Assembly: GCF_902833905.1 (NCBI RefSeq)
Contig: NZ_CADFGP010000037.1
Coordinates: 20,047-84,046, forward strand
Source of the DNA: Paraburkholderia tuberum STM678
GTDB lineage: Bacteria > Pseudomonadota > Gammaproteobacteria > Burkholderiales > Burkholderiaceae
Reading direction: 5' to 3'
Length of the DNA: 64,000 nucleotides
Under the pieces are notes generated by a model. That model searched no databases. It worked only from the letters and a program-made list of their open reading frames with translations, and was not told the origin of the DNA. Positions within the stretch are counted from its first letter, which is position 1. Each line of letters opens with the position of its first letter. Of the stretch, positions 47,205 to 56,419 are shown piece by piece. Both the position numbers and the translations under genes were made by a program.

Positions 47205-48683
47205 ATGAGCACGAATCTCGAACAACAGGCCCGCGCGCTGATCCGCACGGAGAACTTCATCAACGGCGAGTGGGTCGCCGCCGCGAGCGGTCGGCGTTTC
47301 GCGGTCACCGATCCGGCGACCGGCAAGCTGATCGCGGAAGTTGCCGACAGCGGCCCCAGCGACGCGCGAGCGGCCACGGACGCCGCCGCTAAAGCGCTGC
47401 CCGCGTGGCGCGCGAGACTGGCCAGCGAACGCGCGGCGATACTGCACCGCTGGCACGCGTTGATCGTCGCGAATCGCGACGCACTCGGTGCGTTGATCTC
47501 ACTCGAACAAGGCAAGCCGCTCGCCGAAGGACGCGCCGAGGTGAACTATGGCGCGTCGTACGTCGCGTGGTTCGCCGACGAAGCCACTCGCATCTACGGC
47601 GACCTGATTCCGCAGCAGCAGCGCGGCAAACGGATGAGCGCGGTCAAGGAACCGATCGGGGTCGTCGCGGCCATCACGCCCTGGAATTTTCCGCTTGCGA
47701 TGATCGCGCGCAAGATCGCACCCGCGCTCGCGGCGGGCTGCACGGTGGTCGCGAAACCCGCGGAAGACACGCCGCTCACCGCGATCGCACTGGTGATGCT
47801 GGCGCACGAGGCGGGCGTGCCGAACGGCGTGCTCAACCTGATCTCGGCTTCGCGTGCGGCAGCGCCCGAGACGGTCGGCGACTGGCTCGCCGACAGCCGT
47901 GTCCGCAAGATCACGTTCACCGGATCGACGCCCGTCGGCAAGCATCTCGCGCGCGAATCGGCGGGCACGCTGAAGAAGCTCTCGCTGGAACTCGGCGGCA
48001 ATGCGCCGTTCATCGTATTCGACGACGCCGACCTCGATGCCGCGGTCAATGGCCTGCTGGCCGCGAAATTCCGCAATGGCGGGCAGACCTGCGTGTGCCC
48101 GAACCGCGTCTTCGTGCAGCGCGGCGTATACGAACGTTTCTCCGCGCTGCTGTGCGCGAAAGTGGCCGAACTGCGGGTCGGACCCGCCAGCGACCCCGCC
48201 TCGCAGATCGGGCCCATGATCAATGAGCGCGCTGTGGACAAGATCGCTCGTCATGTCGAGGACGCGCTCGAGAACGGCGCGCTCGTGCTGACGGGCGGAC
48301 GACGGCTCACCGAGCTGGGACCGCACTACTACGCGCCCACGGTGCTGGGTAACGCCACGTCGTCGATGGTGTTGTGCGGCGAGGAAACCTTCGGCCCGGT
48401 CGTGCCGCTGTTCCCATTCGACAGCGAGCAGGAAGCGGTGCAGGCCGCCAACGACACGCCGTTCGGGCTCGCCTCGTACTTCTACAGCGAGAACATGCGC
48501 CGTATCGAGCGTGTCTCGCGCGCGCTGGAAGCTGGCATCGTCGGTATCAACGAAGGCGCGCTCGCTTCAGAAGCGGCGCCGTTCGGCGGTGTGAAGGAAT
48601 CCGGCTACGGTCGCGAAGGATCGAAGTATGGTCTCGATGACTATCTGTCGATCAAGTATCTGTGTCAGGGAGGTCTGGAGTAA
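47205..48683 (+). CDS. gabD: NAD(P)-dependent succinate-semialdehyde dehydrogenase (GabD-like)
   Basis: A 492-residue aldehyde dehydrogenase of the succinate-semialdehyde group: FINGEWVAAASGRRFAVTDP, GVVAAITPWNFPLAMIARKI, the glutamate in LELGGNAPFIVFDDADLD and the catalytic cysteine in NGGQTCVCPNRVFVQ. The C-terminal FGGVKESGYGREGSKYGLDD is the GabD signature. ATG 47205 is preceded by GGAGA; the frame is open further left but overlaps the previous gene. It would finish a gamma-aminobutyrate or similar semialdehyde route. Confidence 0.9.
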   Translation: MSTNLEQQARALIRTENFINGEWVAAASGRRFAVTDPATGKLIAEVADSGPSDARAATDAAAKALPAWRARLASERAAILHRWHALIVANRDALGALISLEQGKPLAEGRAEVNYGASYVAWFADEATRIYGDLIPQQQRGKRMSAVKEPIGVVAAITPWNFPLAMIARKIAPALAAGCTVVAKPAEDTPLTAIALVMLAHEAGVPNGVLNLISASRAAAPETVGDWLADSRVRKITFTGSTPVGKHLARESAGTLKKLSLELGGNAPFIVFDDADLDAAVNGLLAAKFRNGGQTCVCPNRVFVQRGVYERFSALLCAKVAELRVGPASDPASQIGPMINERAVDKIARHVEDALENGALVLTGGRRLTELGPHYYAPTVLGNATSSMVLCGEETFGPVVPLFPFDSEQEAVQAANDTPFGLASYFYSENMRRIERVSRALEAGIVGINEGALASEAAPFGGVKESGYGREGSKYGLDDYLSIKYLCQGGLE

Positions 48684-48685
48684 AC

Positions 48686-49678
48686 ATGGAAGCCTATCCT
48701 ATCGAAGTCGAATTTCCGGACCTCTCGGCGCACGCCGACGGCAATACCGGCATTGCATACGTGCACTCGTTCGACTCCGGCCAAGCCGGGCCGCACGTGA
48801 TGATCAATGCGCTCACGCATGGCAACGAAGTGTGCGGCGCGATCACCGTCGACGCGTTGTTGCGCAGCGGCCTGCGCCCGCGCCGCGGCAAGCTCACGCT
48901 GTCGTTCGCGAACGTCGCCGCGTATGCGCGGTTCGATCCCGCGACACCAGACAAAGCGCGTTTCGTCGATCAGGACTTCAACCGCGTCTGGACCGCCGCG
49001 AAGCTCGACGATCTGGCGACCCGCTCGTCGGAACTCGATCGTGCGCGCGCGATGCGGCCGGTGATCGACACGGTGGATCTGCTGCTCGACCTGCATTCGA
49101 TGCATGAAAAAAGCGCGCCGCTGATCGTCGCAGGGCCGCTGCACAAGGGGGCCGAACTGGCCGAGCGGCTCGGCACGCCCGCCACCGTGATTCAGGACGA
49201 AGGCCATCCCGAAGGCCGCCGGATGCGCGACTACGAGGGTTTCGGCGACGACACGAGTCCGAAGAATGCCCTGTTGATCGAATGCGGCCAGCACTGGGAA
49301 GCCAACGCGGTGACGGTTGCGCGCGACTGCACCGCGCGCTTTCTGTTGCTGTCGGGCATCGTCGACGCAGCCGACCTGCCGTCCGGCTGGATCGCGCCAT
49401 TGCCCGACGAAATGCGCATCGTGCGCGTGACCGAACCGGTCGTCGCAAAGAGCATGGATTTCCGTTTCGCGGGTCCTTACACCGGCCTCGAGACGTTCGA
49501 CAAGGCCGGCACCGTGATCGCATGGTCCGACGGTCAGCCGGTCTCGACTCCGTACGATGACTGCATGCTGGTGATGCCCTCGCTGCGCCAGTTGCGCGCC
49601 GGTGTCACCGTGGTCCGGCTAGGCCGGATCGAACGACGTATCGACCTCCGCTCACGACAACAGGAAACAGCGCAATGA
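48686..49678 (+). CDS. succinylglutamate desuccinylase/aspartoacylase family protein
   Basis: A 330-residue zinc deacylase of the AstE/AspA (M14-related) family. Zinc ligands are visible as His45 and Glu48 in THGNEVCGA and the later His in LLLDLHSMHEKSAP; IQDEGHPEGRRMRD and LLIECGQHWEANAV follow. ATG 48686 has GGAG five bases upstream. It lies 2 bp after the semialdehyde dehydrogenase and overlaps the cupin gene by 4 bp, so the three are one transcription unit. The acyl substrate is unknown. Confidence 0.9.
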   Translation: MEAYPIEVEFPDLSAHADGNTGIAYVHSFDSGQAGPHVMINALTHGNEVCGAITVDALLRSGLRPRRGKLTLSFANVAAYARFDPATPDKARFVDQDFNRVWTAAKLDDLATRSSELDRARAMRPVIDTVDLLLDLHSMHEKSAPLIVAGPLHKGAELAERLGTPATVIQDEGHPEGRRMRDYEGFGDDTSPKNALLIECGQHWEANAVTVARDCTARFLLLSGIVDAADLPSGWIAPLPDEMRIVRVTEPVVAKSMDFRFAGPYTGLETFDKAGTVIAWSDGQPVSTPYDDCMLVMPSLRQLRAGVTVVRLGRIERRIDLRSRQQETAQ

Positions 49679-50019
49679 AAGTTCAGCAGATCAGGCAAGC
49701 CGCGGAAGTCTCCGCACTGGAGGATTGGGGAACCGCGGGCCTGCCCGGTACCGAACCGTCGCGCGTATCGGGACGCCAGTACGTCATTCCCGGTCACGAA
49801 GCAATCGATACCGGCGTGTTCGAGTGCTCGCCCGGCACCTATCGGCGCTCCGTCAAGCAGGCGGAGGTGATGCATTTCATCAAGGGCAGCGGCACCTTCA
49901 CGCCCGACGGAGAAGACACGGTCCGCTTCGCCGCCGGCGACACGCTATTTTTCCAAGCCAACACGGAAGGACTCTGGAACATCGATGAAACGCTGCGGAA
50001 GATCTATGTGATCTTCTGA
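49675..50019 (+). CDS. small cupin-domain protein (DUF861 type)
   Basis: A 114-residue single cupin with GTYRRSVKQAEVMHFIKGSG and TFTPDGEDTVRFAAGDTLFF, resembling the EutQ/DUF861 group. Small cupins of this kind often accompany amine or ureide catabolic genes as isomerases or accessory proteins. Its start overlaps the AstE-like gene by 4 bp (ATGA). Confidence 0.88.
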   Translation: MKVQQIRQAAEVSALEDWGTAGLPGTEPSRVSGRQYVIPGHEAIDTGVFECSPGTYRRSVKQAEVMHFIKGSGTFTPDGEDTVRFAAGDTLFFQANTEGLWNIDETLRKIYVIF

Positions 50020-50071
50020 CAGCGTACGCACCCGGTATCCGGCTGCTCATGTCAATCATGGTTGCTCAAAC

Positions 50072-51400
50072 ATGCTAAGAATCGACGAAGTCCCGAATAG
50101 CGAGGGGTTCCCCGATCGCTGCGACGTAGCCGTGATCGGCGGCGGCATTATCGGCGTCAGCACCGCTTACGAGCTGGCACGGCGCGGCGTATCGGTCGTG
50201 CTGCTCGAAAAAGGCATCATTGGCGCGGAGCAGTCGGGGCGCAACTGGGGTTGGGTGCGTCAGCAGAACCGCGACCTTTACGAGTTGCCGCTCGCGATGC
50301 AGAGCCTGAAGCGTTGGGGCGAGTTGAGCGACGAACTCGGCGAGGACATCGGTTTTCGGCGCAGCGGCATTCTGTACGCAAGCGAGCAGTCTGCCGATGT
50401 CGCCCAGTGGGAAGCATGGCTCGGCAAGGCGCGCGCGCTCGGCTTCGACAGTCAGCTGCTGTCGGCTCGAGAACTGGCCGCGCGCGTTCCGCATAGTCGG
50501 GCAAAGTGGGCGGGCGGCGTGTGGTCGCATTCCGATGGACGCGCGGAGCCGTCGCGAGCAGCGCCCGCCATCGCAAGAGGCGCGCAACGACTCGGCGCGC
50601 GCGTGCATCAGACCTGTGCGGTTCGCGGACTCGATAGCAGCGCAGGTCGAATCTCCGGCGTATGGACCGAGCGCGGCCGGATTGGCGCGAGCAGCGTCGT
50701 GCTGGCCGGCGGCGCGTGGAGCGCCCTGTTCTGCCGGCACCATGGGATCGATCTGCCGGCGGTCAATGTGATCGGCACCGCGCTGCGCACGGCGGAAGCG
50801 CCGGCCGTGATAGACGGGTGCTTCTCCGGCCCGAACTTCGCGATGCGGCGGCGGCTGGACGGCGGCTACACGATCGCGGTGCCAGGCTATGGACGCATGG
50901 AGATCGCGCCACAGAACCTGCGGCACGCGGTCAAGTTTCGCCAGATGTTCCGCAGCAAACTCAACAAGAAGCTTAAATTCCGGATCGCGCAACCTTTCTT
51001 CGGCGGCCCCGAAGGAAGTGCGGACTGGCGCCACGACGACATCTCTCCGTTCGAGGTGACGCGGGTTCTCAATCCTGCGCCCGATGCCGAGTGGCCGACC
51101 CGTGCACTGCAAAACGTTGCGACGGTCTTTCCCGAACTGTCGGGATTGCGTATCGCTCATGCGTGGGCTGGCGCGATCGACACGATGCCCGATCTGGTGC
51201 CGGTGATGTCACGCGTGGAGAGCAACCCGGGCCTTGTGATCGCTTCGGGGTTCAGCGGTCATGGATTCGGGCTGGGACCGGGAGCCGGCATGCTGGTTAG
51301 CCGCATCGTGACGGACGACGCGACTGGGATCGAGACACAGCCATATCGATTGACGCGCTTTAGCGATGGCACCCGGCTGGCGAAACCCGAGATGATGTAA
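50072..51400 (+). CDS. FAD-dependent oxidoreductase (DAO family)
   Basis: A 442-residue flavoenzyme with DVAVIGGGIIGVSTAYELAR near residue 19, EQSGRNWGWVRQQNRDLYEL and the C-terminal GLVIASGFSGHGFGLGPGAG. The SGRNWGWVRQQ motif is typical of a DAO subgroup that dehydrogenates amines or amino acids. It closes the plus-strand catabolic run, 52 bp after the cupin gene. Confidence 0.9.
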   Translation: MLRIDEVPNSEGFPDRCDVAVIGGGIIGVSTAYELARRGVSVVLLEKGIIGAEQSGRNWGWVRQQNRDLYELPLAMQSLKRWGELSDELGEDIGFRRSGILYASEQSADVAQWEAWLGKARALGFDSQLLSARELAARVPHSRAKWAGGVWSHSDGRAEPSRAAPAIARGAQRLGARVHQTCAVRGLDSSAGRISGVWTERGRIGASSVVLAGGAWSALFCRHHGIDLPAVNVIGTALRTAEAPAVIDGCFSGPNFAMRRRLDGGYTIAVPGYGRMEIAPQNLRHAVKFRQMFRSKLNKKLKFRIAQPFFGGPEGSADWRHDDISPFEVTRVLNPAPDAEWPTRALQNVATVFPELSGLRIAHAWAGAIDTMPDLVPVMSRVESNPGLVIASGFSGHGFGLGPGAGMLVSRIVTDDATGIETQPYRLTRFSDGTRLAKPEMM

Positions 51401-51785
51401 CGCCTGACGTCGCCCCGCGAAATCTCATGTTCCCGGCCCGATCGCGGGAAGATGCAGTTTCGACCGTTTCACCGCCATTCCTCAACCCCGGATAAGGCGA
51501 AGCGGCTTCCGTGCCAAACGACACTGCCAGTCGTCATGCTGTCGTACCTGCTTGCAGTCGAGAAACTCTAAGGCTTGCGATCGATGAACGATTGATCGCG
51601 CAATCGTGGCAAACACTGACCATCAGACCATTGCAGTTGAGTGCCGACCACGCTTGATCCAATCTGCGCCAGCGCATGACCGATGACACGCGGGAATCGG
51701 CTTGTAATATCCTGCTAAAAAGGTCATCCGCGAGCGGCTTTGGGCAACCCCAATCGACCTCGACGGAGCCCATGGGGGGAACAGC
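51401..51785. other. intergenic region before the signalling island
   Basis: No gene recognised on either strand. It holds the promoter of the binding-protein/kinase operon; GGGGGAAC lies just before its start. I see no strong terminator hairpin after the flavoprotein gene. Confidence 0.4.
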
Positions 51786-52919
51786 ATGAAGGGCTTCCTT
51801 CTGGCGTTGGCTTGCGCGTGTGTGCTGTCGGCCGCCGCCGCGCAGGATTTATTGCCAGGCCCTGCGCCCGGAGCCCCGCTCGCCGCGACGGACTTCCTGG
51901 CCCTGGCCAGGCGAGTGGTCGACGCCGCTTCGCGACCCGCTGCACCCTGGAACGGGCCACGCAAGGGGCCACCCGCGCAATCTGGAAAACACATCGCGGT
52001 CGTCGCCGAGGATTTGCGCAACGGCGGCATCCTCGGTGTGGTCGATGGTGTGCTGGAGGCGGCCAAGGTGATCGGCTGGCGCGTGAGGATCTTCGATTCC
52101 GCGGGTGCGGCCGACCTGCGTCTGAAGATGCTCGCGAATGCGCTGGCAAGCCACCCCGACGGTCTGATCCTCGCCGGCGGCGACGCACGCGCGCTGCTCC
52201 CCGCACTGCGGCCGTTTGCCGAGAACAACATCCCGATCGTCGGCTGGCATGTCGCGGCCCGGGCCGGACCGGTGCCCGGCACGCCCGTGGCGATGAACGT
52301 GTCGACGGATCCGCTCGAGGTCGCGCGCGTGACCGCGCTGGCGGCCATCGTGCAGTCCGGCGGGCATGCGGGCGTCGTCATCTTCACCGATTCCAATTTC
52401 CGAATTGCGCAAGGCAAGGCGGATGAAATGGCTGCCGTCGTTCGCGCGTGCAGTGGCTGTACCCTGCTTGAAGTGCGCGACGTGGCGATTTCGCGCAGCC
52501 GGGAACTGGTGCCGGGGACGACCCGCGCCCTGCTCGCGCGTTACGGCCCGCGCTGGAACTGTGCGCTGGCGATCAACGACATCTACTTTGACTACGCCGC
52601 CCCGGTGTTGACTCAGGCGGGAATGCCGAACGCTGCAATGATCATGCTGTCGGCTGGCGACGGCAGCGAGTCCGCCTTCCTGCGCATCCGCACCGGCACG
52701 TTCCAGACCGGCACCGTGGCCGAACCCCTGAATCTGCACGGCTGGCAACTGGTCGACGAAATGAACCGACTTTTCGCGGGCGTCGGCGTCACGGGTTACG
52801 TGACGCCGGTGCATCTCGTGACGGCGGACAACGTCGCCGCGGACGGCGGCGATCGTCTACTCTACGACCCTGACAACGGCTATCGCGACATTTATCGTCA
52901 GATCTGGCAACGACCGTGA
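51786..52919 (+). CDS. periplasmic substrate-binding protein (sugar/ribose type), likely sensor partner
   Basis: A 377-residue type I periplasmic binding protein with a signal peptide (GFLLALACACVLSAAAA, cut near AQ). Fold landmarks are GVLEAAKVIGWRVRIFDSAG, LASHPDGLILAGGDARALLP and AGHAGVVIFTDSNF. No ABC permease or ATPase gene adjoins it. Instead its stop overlaps the start of a membrane histidine kinase by 4 bp, like TorT with TorS. I infer that it delivers its ligand signal to that kinase's periplasmic domain. Confidence 0.88.
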   Translation: MKGFLLALACACVLSAAAAQDLLPGPAPGAPLAATDFLALARRVVDAASRPAAPWNGPRKGPPAQSGKHIAVVAEDLRNGGILGVVDGVLEAAKVIGWRVRIFDSAGAADLRLKMLANALASHPDGLILAGGDARALLPALRPFAENNIPIVGWHVAARAGPVPGTPVAMNVSTDPLEVARVTALAAIVQSGGHAGVVIFTDSNFRIAQGKADEMAAVVRACSGCTLLEVRDVAISRSRELVPGTTRALLARYGPRWNCALAINDIYFDYAAPVLTQAGMPNAAMIMLSAGDGSESAFLRIRTGTFQTGTVAEPLNLHGWQLVDEMNRLFAGVGVTGYVTPVHLVTADNVAADGGDRLLYDPDNGYRDIYRQIWQRP

Positions 52920-55747
52920 AACTGCCTTTCCCACAATCGCTCACCGCTCAATTTGCGCTCGTTGTTTCGTGCCTGGCCGCGCTGGTGGTCGTCGTCGGAG
53001 CCACGACGATTTACTCGTTGACCGGTTCGGCCCAATCGATCCGTCAGCTGGCCGAAGAGCGGCTCACGCGCCTCGCGGACGCGCAGGATCTGGTACAGCA
53101 CACGCTGACCATTGAACGCCTCGCATTGCAGTTGTCTCGCGACGATACGATCGATGCCGTGCGCGAGACCCATCGGCATGTGCTCGAACAGCTGGCATCG
53201 TTCGACCGCCTGGTTGACCGCCTGGCCTCCGCGAGCGCAAGCGACGACCCAGGGGTCGACGCGCTGACGCTTTACCGGTCGAGCCAACGCTTTCGCAACA
53301 TCGCCAACATCGAGGCGCAGGTGCGCGAGACCGCGCTCGGCCCCCGGGGTGCGCCGGCGGATGGGCAGCGGCCGGGCGTGTCGCTGACCAGCCTCGACAA
53401 GGACCTGCGCGGCGCGGCCGAGGCTCTGGCCGTCGCGGCGCAACGGCAGTCCGATTATTTGACGCGCGACTACCGCGAAGCAGTCCAGGATCTGGCCGTT
53501 CGCGCAGATCGCACACGCAAATGGGTGGCGGGTGGAGTCGCGGTGAGCCTGCTGCTCACCTGGCTAATCGCCCGCGAATTCCTCGGGCGCCATGTCGTGG
53601 CGCGCCTGCGCCGCGTCAGTCACTTTCTGCGGCACGGCGATGCCGGACGCACGCAAGCCGGAGTCCCCGTGCACGGCGGCGACGAGATTGCCGATATGGC
53701 GCGCGCAGTCGAGCAGTTCCTTGAAGACCGGCGCCGGCGCCGCCAGGCCGAGGATGCGTTGAAGGAGCTCAACGCCGGACTCGAGGCGCGCGTCGCACAG
53801 CGCACGGCCGAACTCAGTACGGCGCTTGCGGGTCAGGCGGCCGAGATCGCCGAACGTCAGCACGCCGAAGATGCCGTCCGGGAAAGCGAGAACTTTCTTA
53901 ACAGCATCGTCGAAAACATCCCGGACGCGATCTTCGTCAAGGAGGCCGCGACCTTGCGCTTCGTGCGCTGCAACAAGGCGGCGGAGCAACTTCTCGGCTA
54001 CCGGCGCGAGGAGCTCCTCGGCCGGTCCGTCCACGATCTGTTTCCCGCGGAGGAGGCTGAATTCTTCGCGCTCAAGGATCGGGCCGTGCTGGAGTCGCAT
54101 CACATGATCGACATACAGGAAGAGCCGGTTCATACGCGACATGGCGTGCGTCTGGTGCACACGATGAAGATCCCGATCGCCGATGTGCGCGGCGTGCCGC
54201 AGTTCCTGCTCGGCATCTCACGCGACATCACGGAGCACAAGCATGCCGAAGCGGAATTGCGGCGCTATCGCGAGCACCTCGAAGACATGATCCGCGAACG
54301 GACAGCGGAACTCGCCGTGGCCAAGGAACATGCAGATACGGCCAACCAGGCAAAAAGCGATTTTCTCGCGCACATGAGCCACGAACTGCGTACGCCGCTG
54401 AACGCGATTCTTGGTTACGCTCAGATCCTCACACGCGACACGACTCTCGATCAACAACAGATCGACGGACTCGCGGTCATCCAGCGCAGCGGCGAACACC
54501 TGCTGACGCTCATCGACGACATCCTGGATATAGCCAAGATCGAAGCTGGAAGAATGGAACTCAATCTTTCCGACGTTCCGCTCGAACAGTTCGTCTGCTT
54601 TGTCGCCGAGACGATGCGGGTCAAGGCAACGGAAAAGGGCCTGGCCTTCGATTGCGACATGCCGCCCGATCTGCCCGCGGCTTTCCGGGTGGACGAAATA
54701 CGGCTGCGTCAGGCGCTGCTCAACCTGCTTTCCAATGCGATCAGATTTACCGAGCAGGGGAGCGTGCATCTGAGCGTCGCTTTTACGCCGCCCGCGCGAC
54801 TATGTTTCAAAGTGCAGGACACCGGCATTGGGATAGATGAAGGGCGCCTGGAGGAAATCTTCAGGCCTTTCGAGCAAGTGAGCGCCGACCGGCATCGCTT
54901 TGGCGGCACGGGGCTCGGGCTCGCCATCAGCCGGCAACTCGTACGCCTGATGGGCGGCGAGATCCATATCGAGAGTCGCCGCGATATTGGCAGCGTCTTC
55001 TCGATCGAACTGGATGTCCAGGTGGTGGCGCCCCCGGCGGCTGTCGCCGCGTCCGGACGGATCGTGAGCGGCTACAAGGGGCCGCGCAAGGCTATCCTGG
55101 TCGCGGATGACGTGGCGGAGAACCGTGCCGTGATGGTCGATATGCTGAGGCCGCTCGGATTCGACATGGCGGAGGCTGGCAATGGATCCGAAGCTCTGGA
55201 GAAAACCCGCACCCTGCATCCTGCGCTGGTCCTGATGGATGTGGTCATGCCCGGGATGGACGGGCTCGAAGCCACGCGTTGCCTGCGCCAGATGCCCGAG
55301 TTCCGGGATCTGCCCATCGTCGCAGTCTCCGCAAGTGCCTCGGGGACCGATGCGGCGCACAGTCTCGCGGCCGGCGCAAACGCTTTTCTTGCCAAACCGA
55401 TCGAATTCGGCCGGCTATTGTCCCATGTCGCGTCGCTCATGAATGTCGAGTGGATCGACGAAGCGAGCAAGGCGCAAGTCACTGGCGCGGACCACACGGC
55501 TGTACCCGCTGCCGCTCCTTTTACCGCGCCCTTGATGGCACCGCCGCAGGGGGAGATCGAAACGCTGCACTACCTGGCGCGACTCGGCGACATGCGTGCC
55601 ATCGTGCAACACGCCCGACACTTGAGCGAGCTCGACGAGCGCTATCGACCCTTCGCAGACCACCTTTGCCGGTTGGCGAAGGCTTACCGGTCCAAGGCGA
55701 TCCTCAGCTTCGTCGAGCAATATCTGGAAAGGAGGCTACCGCGGTGA
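52916..55747 (+). CDS. hybrid sensor histidine kinase (HAMP-PAS-HisKA-HATPase-REC)
   Basis: A 943-residue membrane kinase. Order: membrane helix about 12-34, helical periplasmic domain to about 200, second helix (WVAGGVAVSLLLTWLIA), HAMP, coiled coil, PAS domain (NSIVENIPDAIFVKEAATLR), HisKA with phosphoacceptor His489 in AHMSHELRTPLN, HATPase (NLLSNAIRFTEQG, VQDTGIGID, GGTGLGLAIS) and a receiver with Asp775 in VLMDVVMPGMDG. A C-terminal helical segment of about 90 residues has no HPt-type histidine motif. Without an HPt or output domain, its receiver must hand phosphate on elsewhere or only modulate the kinase. Confidence 0.93.
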   Translation: MKLPFPQSLTAQFALVVSCLAALVVVVGATTIYSLTGSAQSIRQLAEERLTRLADAQDLVQHTLTIERLALQLSRDDTIDAVRETHRHVLEQLASFDRLVDRLASASASDDPGVDALTLYRSSQRFRNIANIEAQVRETALGPRGAPADGQRPGVSLTSLDKDLRGAAEALAVAAQRQSDYLTRDYREAVQDLAVRADRTRKWVAGGVAVSLLLTWLIAREFLGRHVVARLRRVSHFLRHGDAGRTQAGVPVHGGDEIADMARAVEQFLEDRRRRRQAEDALKELNAGLEARVAQRTAELSTALAGQAAEIAERQHAEDAVRESENFLNSIVENIPDAIFVKEAATLRFVRCNKAAEQLLGYRREELLGRSVHDLFPAEEAEFFALKDRAVLESHHMIDIQEEPVHTRHGVRLVHTMKIPIADVRGVPQFLLGISRDITEHKHAEAELRRYREHLEDMIRERTAELAVAKEHADTANQAKSDFLAHMSHELRTPLNAILGYAQILTRDTTLDQQQIDGLAVIQRSGEHLLTLIDDILDIAKIEAGRMELNLSDVPLEQFVCFVAETMRVKATEKGLAFDCDMPPDLPAAFRVDEIRLRQALLNLLSNAIRFTEQGSVHLSVAFTPPARLCFKVQDTGIGIDEGRLEEIFRPFEQVSADRHRFGGTGLGLAISRQLVRLMGGEIHIESRRDIGSVFSIELDVQVVAPPAAVAASGRIVSGYKGPRKAILVADDVAENRAVMVDMLRPLGFDMAEAGNGSEALEKTRTLHPALVLMDVVMPGMDGLEATRCLRQMPEFRDLPIVAVSASASGTDAAHSLAAGANAFLAKPIEFGRLLSHVASLMNVEWIDEASKAQVTGADHTAVPAAAPFTAPLMAPPQGEIETLHYLARLGDMRAIVQHARHLSELDERYRPFADHLCRLAKAYRSKAILSFVEQYLERRLPR

Positions 55748-55786
55748 TTCGCGCCTCAGAACCTGCACCGCATCATCCTTCGTTTT

Positions 55787-56419
55787 CTACTCGACGATCA
55801 TTCCGTGCCGGATCGCGTACCGGATCACCTCAGCGTTGTTGGAAAGCCCGAGTTTCTGCATCAACCGCATCTTGTGTGTGCTGATCGTTTTCGCGCTGAG
55901 GGCACATGCCTGGGCAATTTCATTGATGCTCCTGCCTGCCGCGAGCATCTGCAGGACCTGGAATTCGCGGTCCGACAGTACTTCATGCGGCGGGACGTCG
56001 CCGCGCTGTGTATCGAACACCATCGCATCGACGAGCTTCGGATCGATGAAACGGCCGCCGTCCGCGAGCTTGCGGATTGCCGCGAGCAGCACCTCCGGGT
56101 CACTGTCCTTGGTCAGATATCCCGTTGCTCCCGCGCGCAGCGCGCGCGACGCGACCTGAGCCTCGTCGTGAATGCTCAGCACCAGCACCGGCAACGAAGG
56201 ATGTTCCGCCCGTACCCTGCGGATCAGAGCGACGCCGCTGATGCCGGGCATCGTCATGTCGAGCAATAGAAGATCGAGCGCGCACGAGCGCAGCTTGTCG
56301 ATCACTTCCGCTCCTTGCGCCGCTTCCGCCGCAACGACGATATCGCTCGTGGTCGCGATGATCTGTCTGAGTCCGCCACGGACTATCGCATGATCGTCCG
56401 CAATGAGTATCCTGATCAT
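55787..56419 (-). CDS. NarL/FixJ-family response regulator
   Basis: A 210-residue regulator. The receiver has MIRILIADDHAIVRGGLRQI, phosphoacceptor Asp54 in LLLDMTMPGISG, and the T/K residues in VLVLSIHDE and GYLTKDSDPE. The C-terminal LuxR helix-turn-helix is EFQVLQMLAAGRSINEIAQA, then LSAKTISTHKMRLMQKLGLS. ATG 56419 overlaps the stop of the kinase gene upstream by 4 bp, so the kinase is its cognate partner. It converges on the hybrid kinase gene, 39 bp away. Confidence 0.93.
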   Translation of the reverse strand: MIRILIADDHAIVRGGLRQIIATTSDIVVAAEAAQGAEVIDKLRSCALDLLLLDMTMPGISGVALIRRVRAEHPSLPVLVLSIHDEAQVASRALRAGATGYLTKDSDPEVLLAAIRKLADGGRFIDPKLVDAMVFDTQRGDVPPHEVLSDREFQVLQMLAAGRSINEIAQACALSAKTISTHKMRLMQKLGLSNNAEVIRYAIRHGMIVE